Source of the DNA: Centrapalus pauciflorus
Lineage: Eukaryota > Streptophyta > Magnoliopsida > Asterales > Asteraceae
DNA: 64,000 bases
Assembly: GCA_020465985.1 (NCBI GenBank)
Contig: JAANYP010000811.1
Location: 1-64,000 of the forward strand
Reading direction: 5' to 3'
Numbering within the stretch: the first letter of the stretch is position 1; every line of letters starts with the position of its first letter. The notes under the pieces were generated by a model. That model made no database searches. It was given only the letters and a program-made list of their open reading frames with translations, and was not told where the DNA came from. Shown here piece after piece: positions 54,001 to 64,000 of this stretch. The position numbers were made by a program, and so were the translations under genes.

Positions 54001-54672
54001 GGCAATATCATGAAAGAGCCTTAAGCAATGAATGCTTCATCTGTCTATGCCTATATGTTTGGAGGTCATACACATGTTGATGATTCCAAACAGGGTATAC
54101 CATTCTCTATTTAAACCGTTTTGATGGAACTTTGAACTTTTTGGTAGAGGTTTGGAGTAACCCAGGCAGATTAGATCATGACACAGTTCATCATCAAATA
54201 CAAAATCCTCAAAATCTGCCAGTTCTGGGAAGTTTACAGTATCAATTCGTCTTGGTAGGAACATACTATGGCACAGTCTGGCTAAGGTTATTTTGGCCTT
54301 GAATTGATCAATTTTGACTTTGAAATGGTGATCTCCTTCAGCAGTCACAAATTTTATGGTATGCCAGAATTGATTTAGATATACAAGACGAATGGAAGGT
54401 TTGTATTTCAAAGGATACCCAAGAGGGTAACCTTTAAGGATATCAACAATAATAGGATGGCTCACTTTAATGACACTGGGATCAAATCTATGATTATTAT
54501 CAAGAAGGGATAGGCAATACTTAGATTAGACCAATTGATTTTCAGGTATTGGTGATGAAGGTGATGGTCGGGTAGCGAAAGCCGATTTAAATGGTTTAGA
54601 GACTAGTGTATGGTCTGAGGATGAATGGGAATCTGAGGAACTGGAATTTTGGGTGGGGGCTTGGGATGCCAT
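51009..54672 (-). pseudogene. B2 aORF, full length but broken
   Basis: The ATG at 54672 (MASQAPTQNSSSS) follows a predicted acceptor. After about 50 codons a TAA interrupts, then 'RLVYLNQFWHTIKF' gives the QFW motif, with 'DDELCHDLICLGYSKPLP' and 'REWYTLFGIINMCM' corresponding to the MGY and QWRFLVH blocks of A. Further pieces at 53944-53567, 53466-52906 and 52969-51650 carry 'RFIQLLIRGILRAI', a serine/threonine-rich linker, the KRKHDEHDEDSDDAPHEGEK stretch, and the basic 'LPYLEDHLEKKIFCKKQAPC' region. The last piece (51422-51009) ends with 'CDGTLQKVLTGLKG' and RRFEMKLGL. Total about 1,200 codons. The product is unknown; no membrane or secretion signals are seen. Confidence 0.82.
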
Positions 54673-54679
54673 TTGTTTC

Positions 54680-54703
54680 CTGTAAAAATAGCAAACATGT
54701 TAG
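54680..54703 (-). promoter_or_regulatory. Predicted branch point and 3' splice site before the B2 aORF
   Basis: On the minus strand CTAAC (54703-54699) is followed by 19 nt ending TATTTTTACAG. The ATG is seven bases on. An extra CTAAC lies a few bases upstream. Confidence 0.62.
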
Positions 54704-56334
54704 AAATGTTAGGTAAACAAATTTAATCCTGCAGATAGAAAAATAAAACATTTAATAAGAAATTAGAAAAATATATGTTTTATTGTTTAAAGCATCGGGA
54801 TTCCAGACAATAATAATAAAATATTATTGTTAGTTATCCAAAGTCAATCGTTAAGAGACCAATGTTAATAAAACACAGATTTTAAAATTTCTCAAAAAAA
54901 TGTAGAATATCTCTGAAAACTTTCTCGGACAAGTCATATGAAAACTTTCTCGAATGACTTGTGAACCAACTCGCATGAAAGAAGGGTTTTCTCGGACAAG
55001 TCATTGAGCCAATCGAATGAAACAGAAGATTTCTTGAACACTAAGTAGTCCAACTCGGTTAAAGAAAGATCTTTCTCGGTCAATGTTTCAACCGAGTTTG
55101 AATACTTTAAAATTTTCTAAGTCCCAATGCTTTTAAACTCGATTTAAACTCAATGTTTTCTCGAAAGCCTTGTTGTCCAACTTGATTAAAAATAAAATTT
55201 TATCGATCAACTTCTTTGATCGAGTTTGAACTTAAAATCTTTTCTAAGTCCCAAACACCACTGAAATTTTCAAAAATTATTTCAGGGACATTTTGGCCTA
55301 ATCATTTGCATGTTCCTACTTGAAAAATGATTTTAAACAAATGTCCTTTACTGATGTTGTTCCAAAAACAACATTTAAATCGTTTAAAATCCAAATTACA
55401 GTGAGTTCAAACCTTCGAGAGTTTTGAAATTCAAATTCAAATTAAATGTTGTATGGTTAGATGTAAGACTTGAAATTTGATATTCAAGCTTATATGTCCA
55501 TTAGAATCACAACCATACATTCAATTTCAGATACAAAATACAAAATCAAAAGAACACAAATACACACACCGAAACACCAAGAACACACACAGTTGCATAT
55601 AAACATAAAACTCGACAAACATAAAGCTGAAAATTACTAAACACTAAAAAGAAACTGAAATACTTACAAATTGCAACAAAAAGTGTGAAATCTTTTACTA
55701 AATCGTGGATTGCTTCGTGATGAAGTAATGTAGAGAGAGATAGGGAAGGATGATGAATAGTGCACCGGTTTTCAAAAAAACGAGATTTGAATTCAAAATT
55801 CATATTTATAGGGATTTTCAAAATTTGAGAATACCTGGCCCACTTAAAATTTTAAAAACTCATGCTCTCTTTTTTAAACATTTAAGCCCACTAAAAAATA
55901 TCCACAATCTAAAAAAAATTAACAACTAAAATAAAATTTGAACATCACAGAAATAAAATAAAAAAATTTTAACAAAAAAAAAAAAAAGAACTAAAAATTT
56001 TAATAAAAGGAACAAAACAAAAAATAAAATACTGCTCTCCCTTGAATTTTGCAGTTATGCTTCCCCTCAGATCAATATAACTTTTTAATCTTGCTCCCCC
56101 TGTAATTAATTAGATAAAAAAACTTATCAGATATTCAAAATATCAGATAAAAATTTTCTGTCTAAACAATTATCAGATAAAATATCATGTTAGCTCCCCG
56201 TGCACATGACAATCCGATTCTGTTAAATCTCAGAAAGATTAAAACATTTAAATCAAATGAGATTAACAAATATTTATATCAAATAAAAAATTGTAACATT
56301 AAAATTATATTGTGTAACAACTGAATGTTTAAAT
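54704..56334 (-). other. B2 pol-to-aORF spacer with paired motifs
   Basis: No gene. At 54880-55260 there are motif pairs such as CTCGGACAAGTCAT/GACTTGT, AACTCGGTT/AACCGAGTTT and GATCAAC/GATCGAG that could pair with each other. 55850-56130 is very A-rich, including about fourteen A near 55976. A minus-strand ORF at 55546-55821 looks random. Confidence 0.65.
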
Positions 56335-58222
56335 CTACCGATTCAATATACCCAATTTGTATACCAAAAAATTAAAGTGTTTTTCATCTATTGCTTTGGT
56401 AAACAAATCAGCTAGCTGATATTCAGTTGGTACGAAATATAATTCTACGTTACCATTTTCTACATGATCTTTTATGAAATCATATCGGATATCAATAGGT
56501 TTAGTTTTTGAGTGTTGCACTGGATTGGATGCTATTGCTATTGCACTCTGTGAATCACAATAGATAGGAATATTTTTAGGTGTAAACCTGTAGTCTCTAA
56601 GTTGGCTCTTCATCCACAACACTTGTGAATAGCACAATGATACTGCGACATATTCAGCTTCTGCTGTTGATAATGACACACAGTGTAGGTTTTTGGATGA
56701 CCAGCACACAGGTTTGTCACCAAGAAATTGTACGGCTCCTGATGTGCTTTTCGGATCCATTTTATCACCTGCATGATCAGCATCAAAGAAGGCAGTTAAT
56801 GTAAATGATGATTCCCAAGGATACCACAAACCTAAGTTTGGAGTTCCCTTCAGATCTCTTAAAATACGTTTGGCATCAGCCAAATGTGATTCTTTTGGAT
56901 GTGCATGATATCTAGCACAAGGACATGTAGCAAACATAACATCCGGTCTACTCGCAGTTAAGTACATTAATGACCCAATCATCTATCGATAATGAGTTAC
57001 ATCAACAAGTTTCCCTGAAATATCCTCATCGAGTTTAGAATTAGAATCCAGAGCATTGAGTGTTTTCATGGGTGTACTGTTGACCATGTTAAATTTCTTT
57101 AACATGTCTTGAATGTAATTTGACTGATTAATGAAAATGCCATGACTCAGTTGTTTTACTTGTAGACCCAAGAAAAAATTTATTTCACCCATCATGCTCA
57201 TTTTAAACTTTTGGGTCATTAAAAATGCAAACTTTTTTTTTGCAAAACTCAGCATTTGTAGAACCAAATATTATATTGTCCACATTTATCTGAATAACTA
57301 TGATATCGGGACCCTGATGTTTAATAAATAGGGTAGTATCCAATGCACCATTGTTGAAGCCACATTTCAAAAGATAATTTGAAAGTGCATCATACCAAGC
57401 TCGGGGTGCTTGTTTAAGGCCATACAGTGATTTGTCTAAAATATATACATGATCAGGCTTCGAAGGATCAGTAAATCCTTCGGGCTGATATGTATATACT
57501 TCATCAGTTAACTCCGCATTTAAAAAGGCAGTTTTCTTAAATCCATTTGATATACAGTAAAGTTTTTATGTGCTGCAAAAGCTAAAAACATTCTAATTGT
57601 TTCAATCTGGAAAACAGGGGCAAAAGTTTCGTCATAATCGATTCCCTCCTGCTGGCTGTATCCTTTGGCTTCGAGGGTGCTTTGTTTCGAATGATGACTC
57701 TGTGTTCATCTTTCTTGTTCTTGAAGATCCACTTTGTGCCAATGATAGACTTGTCCTTTGGACTTTCCACCAATCCCCATACCTTCAACCTTTCAAACTG
57801 ATTGAGCTCCTCTTGCATAAGTACAATCCAGTCTGCATCCAGAAGAGTTTCTTTCACCGTATTTGGCTCGATCTTGCTCAAAAAATTTGAGAAGAGACAT
57901 TCGTTCATGGTAGCTCTCCAGGTTTTACTGAGGCAGAGGGATCACAAATTATGTTTTCTAGTAGATGATTCCTTGTCCATTTGAATGTATGAGGGTAAGG
58001 TTGAAGTTGGTCTTGATTAAAATTCAAGTCCAGGTAGGGAATTCGGGGATTTGTTTCAGATGTTGATGGGATATCAACTGAGGTGGGGGTTTCTGAATTT
58101 TCAGAATTCAAGGGAGTTTCAAAAGATTCTGGAGCTTGAATTGGTTTTACACTATCAACAGGTATGTGTACATCGGTCGTTGAAACCTCTCCAGTATCTT
58201 CAGAAATCGGTTGATGCGAATT
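56335..58222 (-). pseudogene. pol: B2 pol: RT and RNase H, broken
   Basis: It starts inside the S/T/P-rich linker, cut by B3 at 58223. RT begins 'DADWIVLMQEELNQFERLKVW' and shows 'GTKWIFKNKKDE', 'YQMDLKKTAFLN' and 'SLYGLKQAPRAWYDAL'. The catalytic box reads NVDN (near 57270-57290) in place of YVDD, so the second aspartate is lost. Frameshifts lie near 57650, 57540 and 57240, and a stop sits at 56982. RNase H (from 56982) is open, with 'AFFDADHAG' and 'STAEAEYVAVS' and the DSQSAIAIASNPVQHSKT segment, ending KLGILNR at 56335. RNase H looks intact while RT is inactive by sequence. Confidence 0.88.
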
Positions 58223-58514
58223 TGTTGAAACTTATTTTGTTGATGAAATAAATAAGTCTAGGGTATAAAATGTAAATATGACAAAGTTGTATATAGCATA
58301 TAAATAGTAATTTTGACTTTGTAAAAGATAGAGATCTGACATTTTGTAATTGCTTTTTGCACGGAAATCTTGGAAAGCAATTTAGGGCTACAGTACAAGT
58401 TTCTCACATTCATCTCTGTAATCGTTTGTTCTTAATCAAATCATTCTGTTAGTGCTTATGATCTTGTTGTTTATTGTTTACAATTAATTGTTGATTGATA
58501 TATTAGGAATTACA
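58223..58514 (+). repeat. 5' LTR of B3 (292 bp)
   Basis: TGTTGAAACTT...GGAATTACA. TATAAATA at 58299-58306 is a good TATA box. The LTR layout follows the B1 3' LTR. Confidence 0.9.
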
Positions 58515-58516
58515 TT

Positions 58517-58528
58517 TGGTATCAAAGC
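58517..58528 (+). other. Primer-binding site of B3, one mismatch
   Basis: TGGTATCAAAGC: the initiator-Met site with G to A at position 9, two bases after the LTR. Confidence 0.83.
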
Positions 58529-59557
58529 ATCTGAGATGATTTTTGATTGAAAAAGAATTGAAAAACCGTAACTGTTCTTGATATTTTTTCGAAATATGGA
58601 AAAATCAACTAGGGTTTTAATCCTGTAGATTGTTGTTCTTGATTCTTGGATTGAAGGAAGGTGATAAGTAATCGATTGCATTGATCATAAACTTAATCTG
58701 AAATTCCAAACACACAGAAAGAATCTTTGATTTTTCAGAATATTCGAAAATACTCGTGTTCTTCACTGTTCCATTAAAAACAAGGATTTTGATATGTTTT
58801 TAAACAAAGTTCTTTCAGAAAAAGTGTTTGAAATCAAAAACCTCACCTTCGAAATCAATTTGGGATCAATTAAGACATTTTTACAAAATTAATTTAATTC
58901 CAGACTTGAAATTTTTAAAAACTCAGAAAACTCGATTAAAACATTGTTCAAGTATCAATCGTGTTGACAACACTTGTTACTCGAGTTGACTGCACTTGTT
59001 AATCGAGTTGAAAGCCTTGATAATCGAGTTGAACTTAAGATACAATGGAGTTGATTTCAGAAACAGTCGAGTTGGCTTGCATTTCGAGTTGATTTGAAGT
59101 TAATTCGAGTTGACTAGAAGGTCCATTCGAGTTGGAAACAACCTTCAATCGAGTTGTAGAATACAAAGTTAAATTTTCAATCTTCATTCGAGTTTATTGA
59201 TATATCATTCGAGTTTCTTAATAAATTGATTCGAGTTGACTCTCATTTTTATCCGAGTTGAGTATTGTTTGAATCGAATTGAATCACATTTGATTCGAGT
59301 TGTACGGAAGACAAATTCGAGTTGCATTATTCTTCTAACAGAGTTGATTTTTCAAGATTCGAGTTGAGTACTTCTTTGTTCGAGTTTTGCACATTCATTG
59401 ATCGAGTTGATCACTTCAATATTCGAGTATTTCATCTTCTTTATTCGAGTTTCAGTTTATACACTTTCAAGTTTGACCAATTTTCATTAGTTGATCAACT
59501 CTTCCAATTCAATCAAAATATCATTCGATCTTGGAAGATTCCTATCAGTCAATCATC
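58529..59557 (+). other. B3 leader with TCGAGTTGA-type motif array
   Basis: About 24 copies of TTCGAGTT, ATCGAGTTGA or variants at 58925-59470, nearly all in one orientation, and a CGTGTTCTTC word near 58756. No gene. Same layout as 29277-30005. Confidence 0.83.
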
Positions 59558-62500
59558 ATGTCTAAAGATGCACTTGCAATGGGGTCGGAAACAAAACCTC
59601 CAATTCTCTACCGGGGAGAATATGTACAATGGAGGAATTGATTTTTGGAGTTCATCAGTTTCCACGACCTCTCAGAAGAAATGTTAAAGTCACTAACTGA
59701 CGGACCAGCGGTGTTCCTGGAAACAATTCCTGCTGTACCCAACGGCAACCCTCCAACACCGAAAAGAACTATTGAGGTAACTAACCTAACAGAGGCACAG
59801 AAGTGGAGAAAATTGGGGGACAAAACAGCAAGAAAGTTGTTACTGATATCCATCCCCAATGACATCTACACCTGTCTGACAAACACTAAAACAGCCAAAT
59901 CCATCTGGGATGAGGTGTGTAAGCTGATGAGGGGATCAGACATGGCAGCTACAAACATAGCAAGGATATTCAAGAATTTTAGAGCAAGAGAGGGGGAATT
60001 GCTAGAAAACACGTACTTGAGGTTTGTCAGCTTAGTAAGTGAGATGAAGAGGAACGGTGTCACTAAGTCCAACTTAGACATCAATGTGAAATTTCTGAAC
60101 GTACTTAACCCTGAATGGGAAAAGTATGCAATGATCATTCAACAGACAAAATACATTGAGGACATGAATTTCCATATGGTCATTGAAAATCTTAACAACT
60201 ATCAAGAGGTTGTTTTATGGAAAATGTCTGGAAAGAAGAAAGCAGAAAAAGATATCGTTGACCCTTTACCATTATTGGCAGATGAGAAATACAAGTGTAT
60301 GCTGAAGAAGGAAAAACGGGTAGTCATAAGCAGCAGTTCTTCTGAATCATACTCATCAAATTCATTAGCTGATTCTGAAATAGAAGAAATGAAGAAGCAA
60401 ATGGCCTTACTCACTAAGGCATTTCAGAAGAAGTTTTACCGAAAACCCACCAATAACAAGATGAGATACAAGACTGGCTCACGAAAATTTGATAAGAAGG
60501 AGAAATATGACAAGTCAGGTGAAAGCAGTGGAAAGAAAGCTGATAAATATGACAAATATAAAAAATCAGCTAAGAAAGATACATAGCAAAATTGCTACAA
60601 CTGTGGCAAGCCAGGACACTATGCCCGAGAGTGCAGAATGCCTGTAGTCAAAAACTCAGACAACTACACAAGAAAGGCACTTCTAGCAAAAGAAAAAGAA
60701 GCTGGCAAAGCTCTAATGGTTGAGGATGATCATTGGCTGCAACTATCTGAGGATGAAGACATCTTAGATGAAGATGCACATATCTGCTTAAAGTCTGAGG
60801 TTTTCAACATATCAAAACTGAGTGAGTCAGCAATGGTTGCAGAAGATGAAGTATGGGTAGGGTTGACGGATGAAGATAATGAGGAAAAGGAAGAGTCTGA
60901 TGAGGAACTGACTGAAGAAATTGCAATGATGGCAATAGGAGATGCTGGCTGCAGCAAAGATAGAGAAAGTGATGAATCAGATTCAGACAAATTAGAGAGT
61001 TCAGTGACACCTGAGGTACATTCTAACTCTGAATCTGAAAATGATGATTCCTGTTTACTTGAACAAAAACTAACGCAAATGGATTTCATGCTAAAGAAAT
61101 TTAAAAAAATCTTTAAAAACCGAAAAGAACAATGTTCATTCCTTGGAAAACAAACTAAATCAAGAACATGCGCTAGTGTTGGATTTTTCCAAGGATAAGG
61201 CATTAGCACTACGAGCCGTATCAGATTTGCAAGATAAAACAAATGATCTTCAATGTAAAATCTAAGAAATAAATAACAATATATCTGACTTAAAAGAAAA
61301 ACTGAATTTGGCTGAATAAGAGGCTTCAAGTTATTCTGAAAAATATCATGCCATTTTTGAAAAAAGAACAAAACTTTATGAGAAAATAAAAACATTGGAA
61401 GATGAGTTTATCAAAAGAGGTCAAACAGATCAAACGATATATTTAAATCAACCTAAAGATACCGAATTTTATAATTCTAAATCTGGTATTGGTTGGAATA
61501 ATCCTAAAAATCTGATAAAGGCTATTTCAAATTCACCAACTTTATATGATGTCAGATATATGAATTTAGGATTACAAATGACATTTATGAAAACATCAGA
61601 TGAGATAGAATCAAGTGAAGATTCAAAAATGCTAAGATCTGATAAAATGCAAAATTCTGTTGATTATAACAGAATAAATGAATCAATAAAAATACTTGCA
61701 TTAAAGAGGAGTATATTCAGACATATTCTGAGAAGGATTTGTCTTAAACTGCTACTCATTCTCAAAAGTTATATTTACCAGCTTCAATTCTTGAAAAGAT
61801 AAACTCTGATCTTGAATTGAAAATAAAAACTTTTGAGACAGAAAATCAAAATCTTAAGGCTCAACTTAAATATCTGGAACAAAAGTTGCAACAACAGCCT
61901 AAAAACAAATCAAAATCAGATCAAACACCTTCAATTCCACTTGATTCTATTAATTCTGAAAAGGACTTTATACTGTATATGAACTCTGATTTTAAATCAT
62001 TGGAAGAAATGTTTGTTAAAAGAGATGAGTTTGTAAAACCTTTACACAACAAACAACCTGATGACCTTAAAGAACCTGTTAGAATTCTGCAAAGAATATC
62101 TACAGATTCAAAGGAATCATCAGAACAATCACCAAGTTTACAACTGAAAAAGGAGAAAATAAAAGTTACTTTTGTGACTCTTACATATGAAAAAGGTGAA
62201 TCATCTTCCACGAAGGACTATATTGCACTCAAGGTCCAAAATTCAAAAGGTAAGAGACCTTTACAGAAGAAACAAGTTTCTGAAATCACTAATTCTCGTG
62301 TTTCTTGTATGTCAGATGTTATTGTGAAAGGTTCTCGGAAGCAAGAATGGAGAAAGAAGCAGAAAGAAAAGAAAAACAAGAGTATAAAACAAGAGTGGAG
62401 AGTGAAGGAAACTGTTGGTACAGATAGGAATAGACAATTTGAAAAATCTGTCTATAATAATAAATTTACTGATAAATCTTGTACTAAATATTCTCGGACT

Positions 62501-62824
62501 GCTTTTATTGCTTTAAATTCTGCTTCTTGTAAACAAATGTATGCTAAATCCGATAAGTTTGTATGGCTAAAAAAGAAAAAGGATCCATCTTTTAAACAGA
62601 AAAAGGTTCCAAAGCAACAACTTTCAAAAACAGTTCCACATCGAACTGTACAAAAATGGATACCAAAAAAAACTGTTAAAAAGTGGGTACCTAAAATAAA
62701 AGACATATCTGATGAGAAAAAGAATATCAAACCACATGATTTACCAAAGTCAAAAGTACCTAACTATAAGTGGGTACCTCATGTTTTATTTCGTCTTATA
62801 GGTAAATCATGTGTGGTACCTTGA
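59558..62824 (+). pseudogene. gag: B3 gag, broken
   Basis: ATG 59558 (MSKDALAMGSETKPP). A TGA at 59639-59641 replaces an arginine-type codon of B1. The frame then stays open to a TAG at 60584, just before the CCHC knuckle, which is intact here (CYNCGKPGHYAREC), and on to about 61130. There a frameshift enters a coiled-coil region, with further shifts near 61395 and 61805. The last part (61817-62824) is lysine-rich with KWVPK-type repeats near 62640-62780. The end overlaps the start of protease in another frame, next to TTTCGTCTTATAG, an acceptor-like sequence (AG at 62800-62801). The type matches the long gag of B1. Confidence 0.87.
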
Positions 62825-64000
62825 CTCCGGCTGCTCAAAGCACATGACCGGACAGAGAGAAACACTCACTAACTTTGTTGATAATTTCTGTGGGACGTTC
62901 CGATTCGGGAAGGATCAAGTTTGTCTGATCAAAGGATACGGGAGTCTTGCGTACGATAAGATAACAATTCAGAAAGTCTTCTATGTTGACGGTCTTGGTT
63001 ACAACTTGTTCAAGATTGGACAACTCTGCGACAAAGGATTAGAGGTCAACTTCGATACATGAGTCTTGCGTATGATAAGATAACAATTCAGAAAGTCTTC
63101 TATGTTGACGGTCTTGGTCACAACATGTTCAGGATTGGACAACTCTGCGACAAAGGATTTGAGGTCAACTTCAAAGCAAATCGGTGCAGCATAAGATCTG
63201 GAGAAGGAAAAGAAATCCTTGCAGGGAACAGGAAAACTAATCTGTACTCAATAGACCTTGCCACAATCAATCTGAAGAAGGATGCATGCTTAATGTCAAA
63301 AGCAACGTCTAAAATTTCTTGGCTATGGCATCGTCGTCTTTCTCATCTGAATTTTAAAGAATTAACCAACCTTGCAAAAGGTAAGGGCTACCAACTCTCA
63401 AATTTCAAAAAGAGCAGTTGTGCGTAGCTTGTGAAAAAAGGAAAGATGACTAGAGCTTCTCACAAGTCCAAAACAGATTACTCATCAACGAGAGCATTGG
63501 AACTGTTACATATGGACTTATGTGGACCAATGAGAGTACAGATATGTGTTGGTAATAGTCGATGACTACTCCAGATACTCATGGGTATTCTTCCTGCGTT
63601 CCAAATCTGATGCTACCAAGATAATAATAGACTTCATCCGAAGAATTCAAGTCAAGTGCAGCTATCAGTTCAAACCATCAGATCAGATAATGGGATAGAA
63701 TTTTAGAACAAATCTCTCAAATCGTTTCTGAATTCTATGGGAATATCACATCAATTCTGAACAGCTCGTACTCCACAACAAAATGGTGTCGTTGAACAAA
63801 GAAATCGGACACTAGTGGAATCTGTAAGAACAATGCTGGCATATTCCAATCTTTCGTTATTCCTTTGGGCTGAAGCTGTAGCAACAGCTTGTTTCACGCT
63901 ACACAGATCAATAATCAACAAAAGATTCGGAAAGACTCTGTACGAATTAATAAACAAACGTGTACCTAATGTCAAGTTTTTCCATGTCTTTGGATGCAGG
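62811..64000 (+). pseudogene. pol: B3 pol: protease and integrase, broken, partial
   Basis: The protease motif 'WYLDSGCSKHMTG' is intact at the start. A 119-bp imperfect tandem duplication (62942-63179) inside the protease shifts the frame. The second frame (63059-63427) restores 'YVDGLGHNMFRIGQLCDKG' and enters the integrase zinc-binding region ('WLWHRRLSHLNFKEL'). After a stop at 63425-63427, integrase continues in broken frames with 'HMDLCGPMR', 'IRSDNGIEF' and 'PQQNGVVEQRNRTLVESVRT', so the DDE positions are recognisable. It runs off the window at 'VFGCR'. The protein is not functional from this copy. Confidence 0.88.
62942..63179 (+). repeat. 119-bp imperfect tandem duplication in B3 protease
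   Basis: Both units start GAGTCTTGCGTA or GAGTCTTGCGTAT (62942 and 63061). They differ at about five positions over roughly 108 bp before the ends diverge. Unit length is not a multiple of three. Confidence 0.9.

Larger units (their letters stand above)
50706..58222 (-). mobile_element. Copia element B2, 3' part, interrupted by B3
   Basis: On the minus strand from 58222: linker and RT, RNase H, spacer, aORF, purine tract and 279-bp 3' LTR. It inserted into C integrase at 50705/50706. Its integrase, protease, gag and 5' LTR lie beyond B3, outside the window. Same family as B1 by aORF and LTR. Confidence 0.9.
58223..64000 (+). mobile_element. Copia element B3, 5' part (runs off the window)
   Basis: 5' LTR, primer site, motif-rich leader, gag, protease with a tandem duplication, integrase to the window end. 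Inserted into B2 pol; the left flank is GAATT (58218-58222). Closely related to B1 in leader and gag. Confidence 0.92.

Noticed and set aside
55546..55821. Minus-strand ORF with hydrophobic tail in the B2 spacer
   Set aside because: The hydrophobic text comes from T/A-rich low-complexity DNA. It lacks a counterpart in other B copies within the window.

Overview
The window is plant nuclear DNA made almost entirely of nested, mostly broken LTR retrotransposons. I found no host gene, tRNA or rRNA gene, or CRISPR array. Ty1/copia elements with initiator-Met primer sites, an Athila/Tat-type gypsy element with a tRNA-Asp primer site, and a young gypsy element of del/Tekay style are typical of repeat-rich eudicot heterochromatin. 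The copia elements carry a large extra ORF (called aORF here) downstream of pol. From memory, its conserved N-terminal pattern resembles proteins annotated beside copia pol in Asteraceae and related asterids, so an asterid is the best guess, with low confidence.

Layout. 1-6155: 3' half of copia A1 (+). 6156-7787: gypsy LTR remnant. 7788-9189: 5' fragment of copia A3 (-). 9190-13642: rearranged Athila-type element (-) in an LTR-internal-LTR-internal arrangement. 13643-14846: spacer and aORF start of copia F (+), cut by copia A2. 14847-28424: copia A2 (-), 13.6 kb, the most complete element, with both LTRs, an intact pol frame and a nearly intact aORF. 28425-28507: sliver of an A-like LTR. 28508-29276: 5' end of copia E (-). 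29277-35937: copia B1 (+), with all of pol deleted. 35938-36260: copia gag scrap D (-). 36261-50705: copia C (-), whose 3' LTR is split at 36503/42717 by a complete young gypsy element G (36504-42716, target duplication TAAAT) and whose integrase is cut at 50706 by copia B2 (-). B2 is in turn cut at 58223 by copia B3 (+), which runs off the right edge.

How the parts work together. Each copia family has an LTR, a primer site, gag with one or two CCHC knuckles, pol (protease, integrase, reverse transcriptase, RNase H), a 1.6-2.2 kb spacer, the aORF, a polypurine tract and an LTR. In all four families where the aORF start is visible (A, B, C, F), CTAAC lies 18-19 nt upstream of a CAG, and the aORF ATG lies 2-9 nt after that CAG. 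This is what a plant branch point and 3' splice site look like. It suggests the aORF is read from a spliced subgenomic RNA, in the manner of a retroviral env gene. The same spacers hold family-specific arrays of short palindromic motifs: AGATTCGAATCT type in A, TCGAGTT type in B, CCGAAATTTCGG type in C, and 22-bp hairpins with compensating changes in F. I consider this combination (aORF, conserved acceptor, palindrome array) the best candidate for an under-described system in the window.
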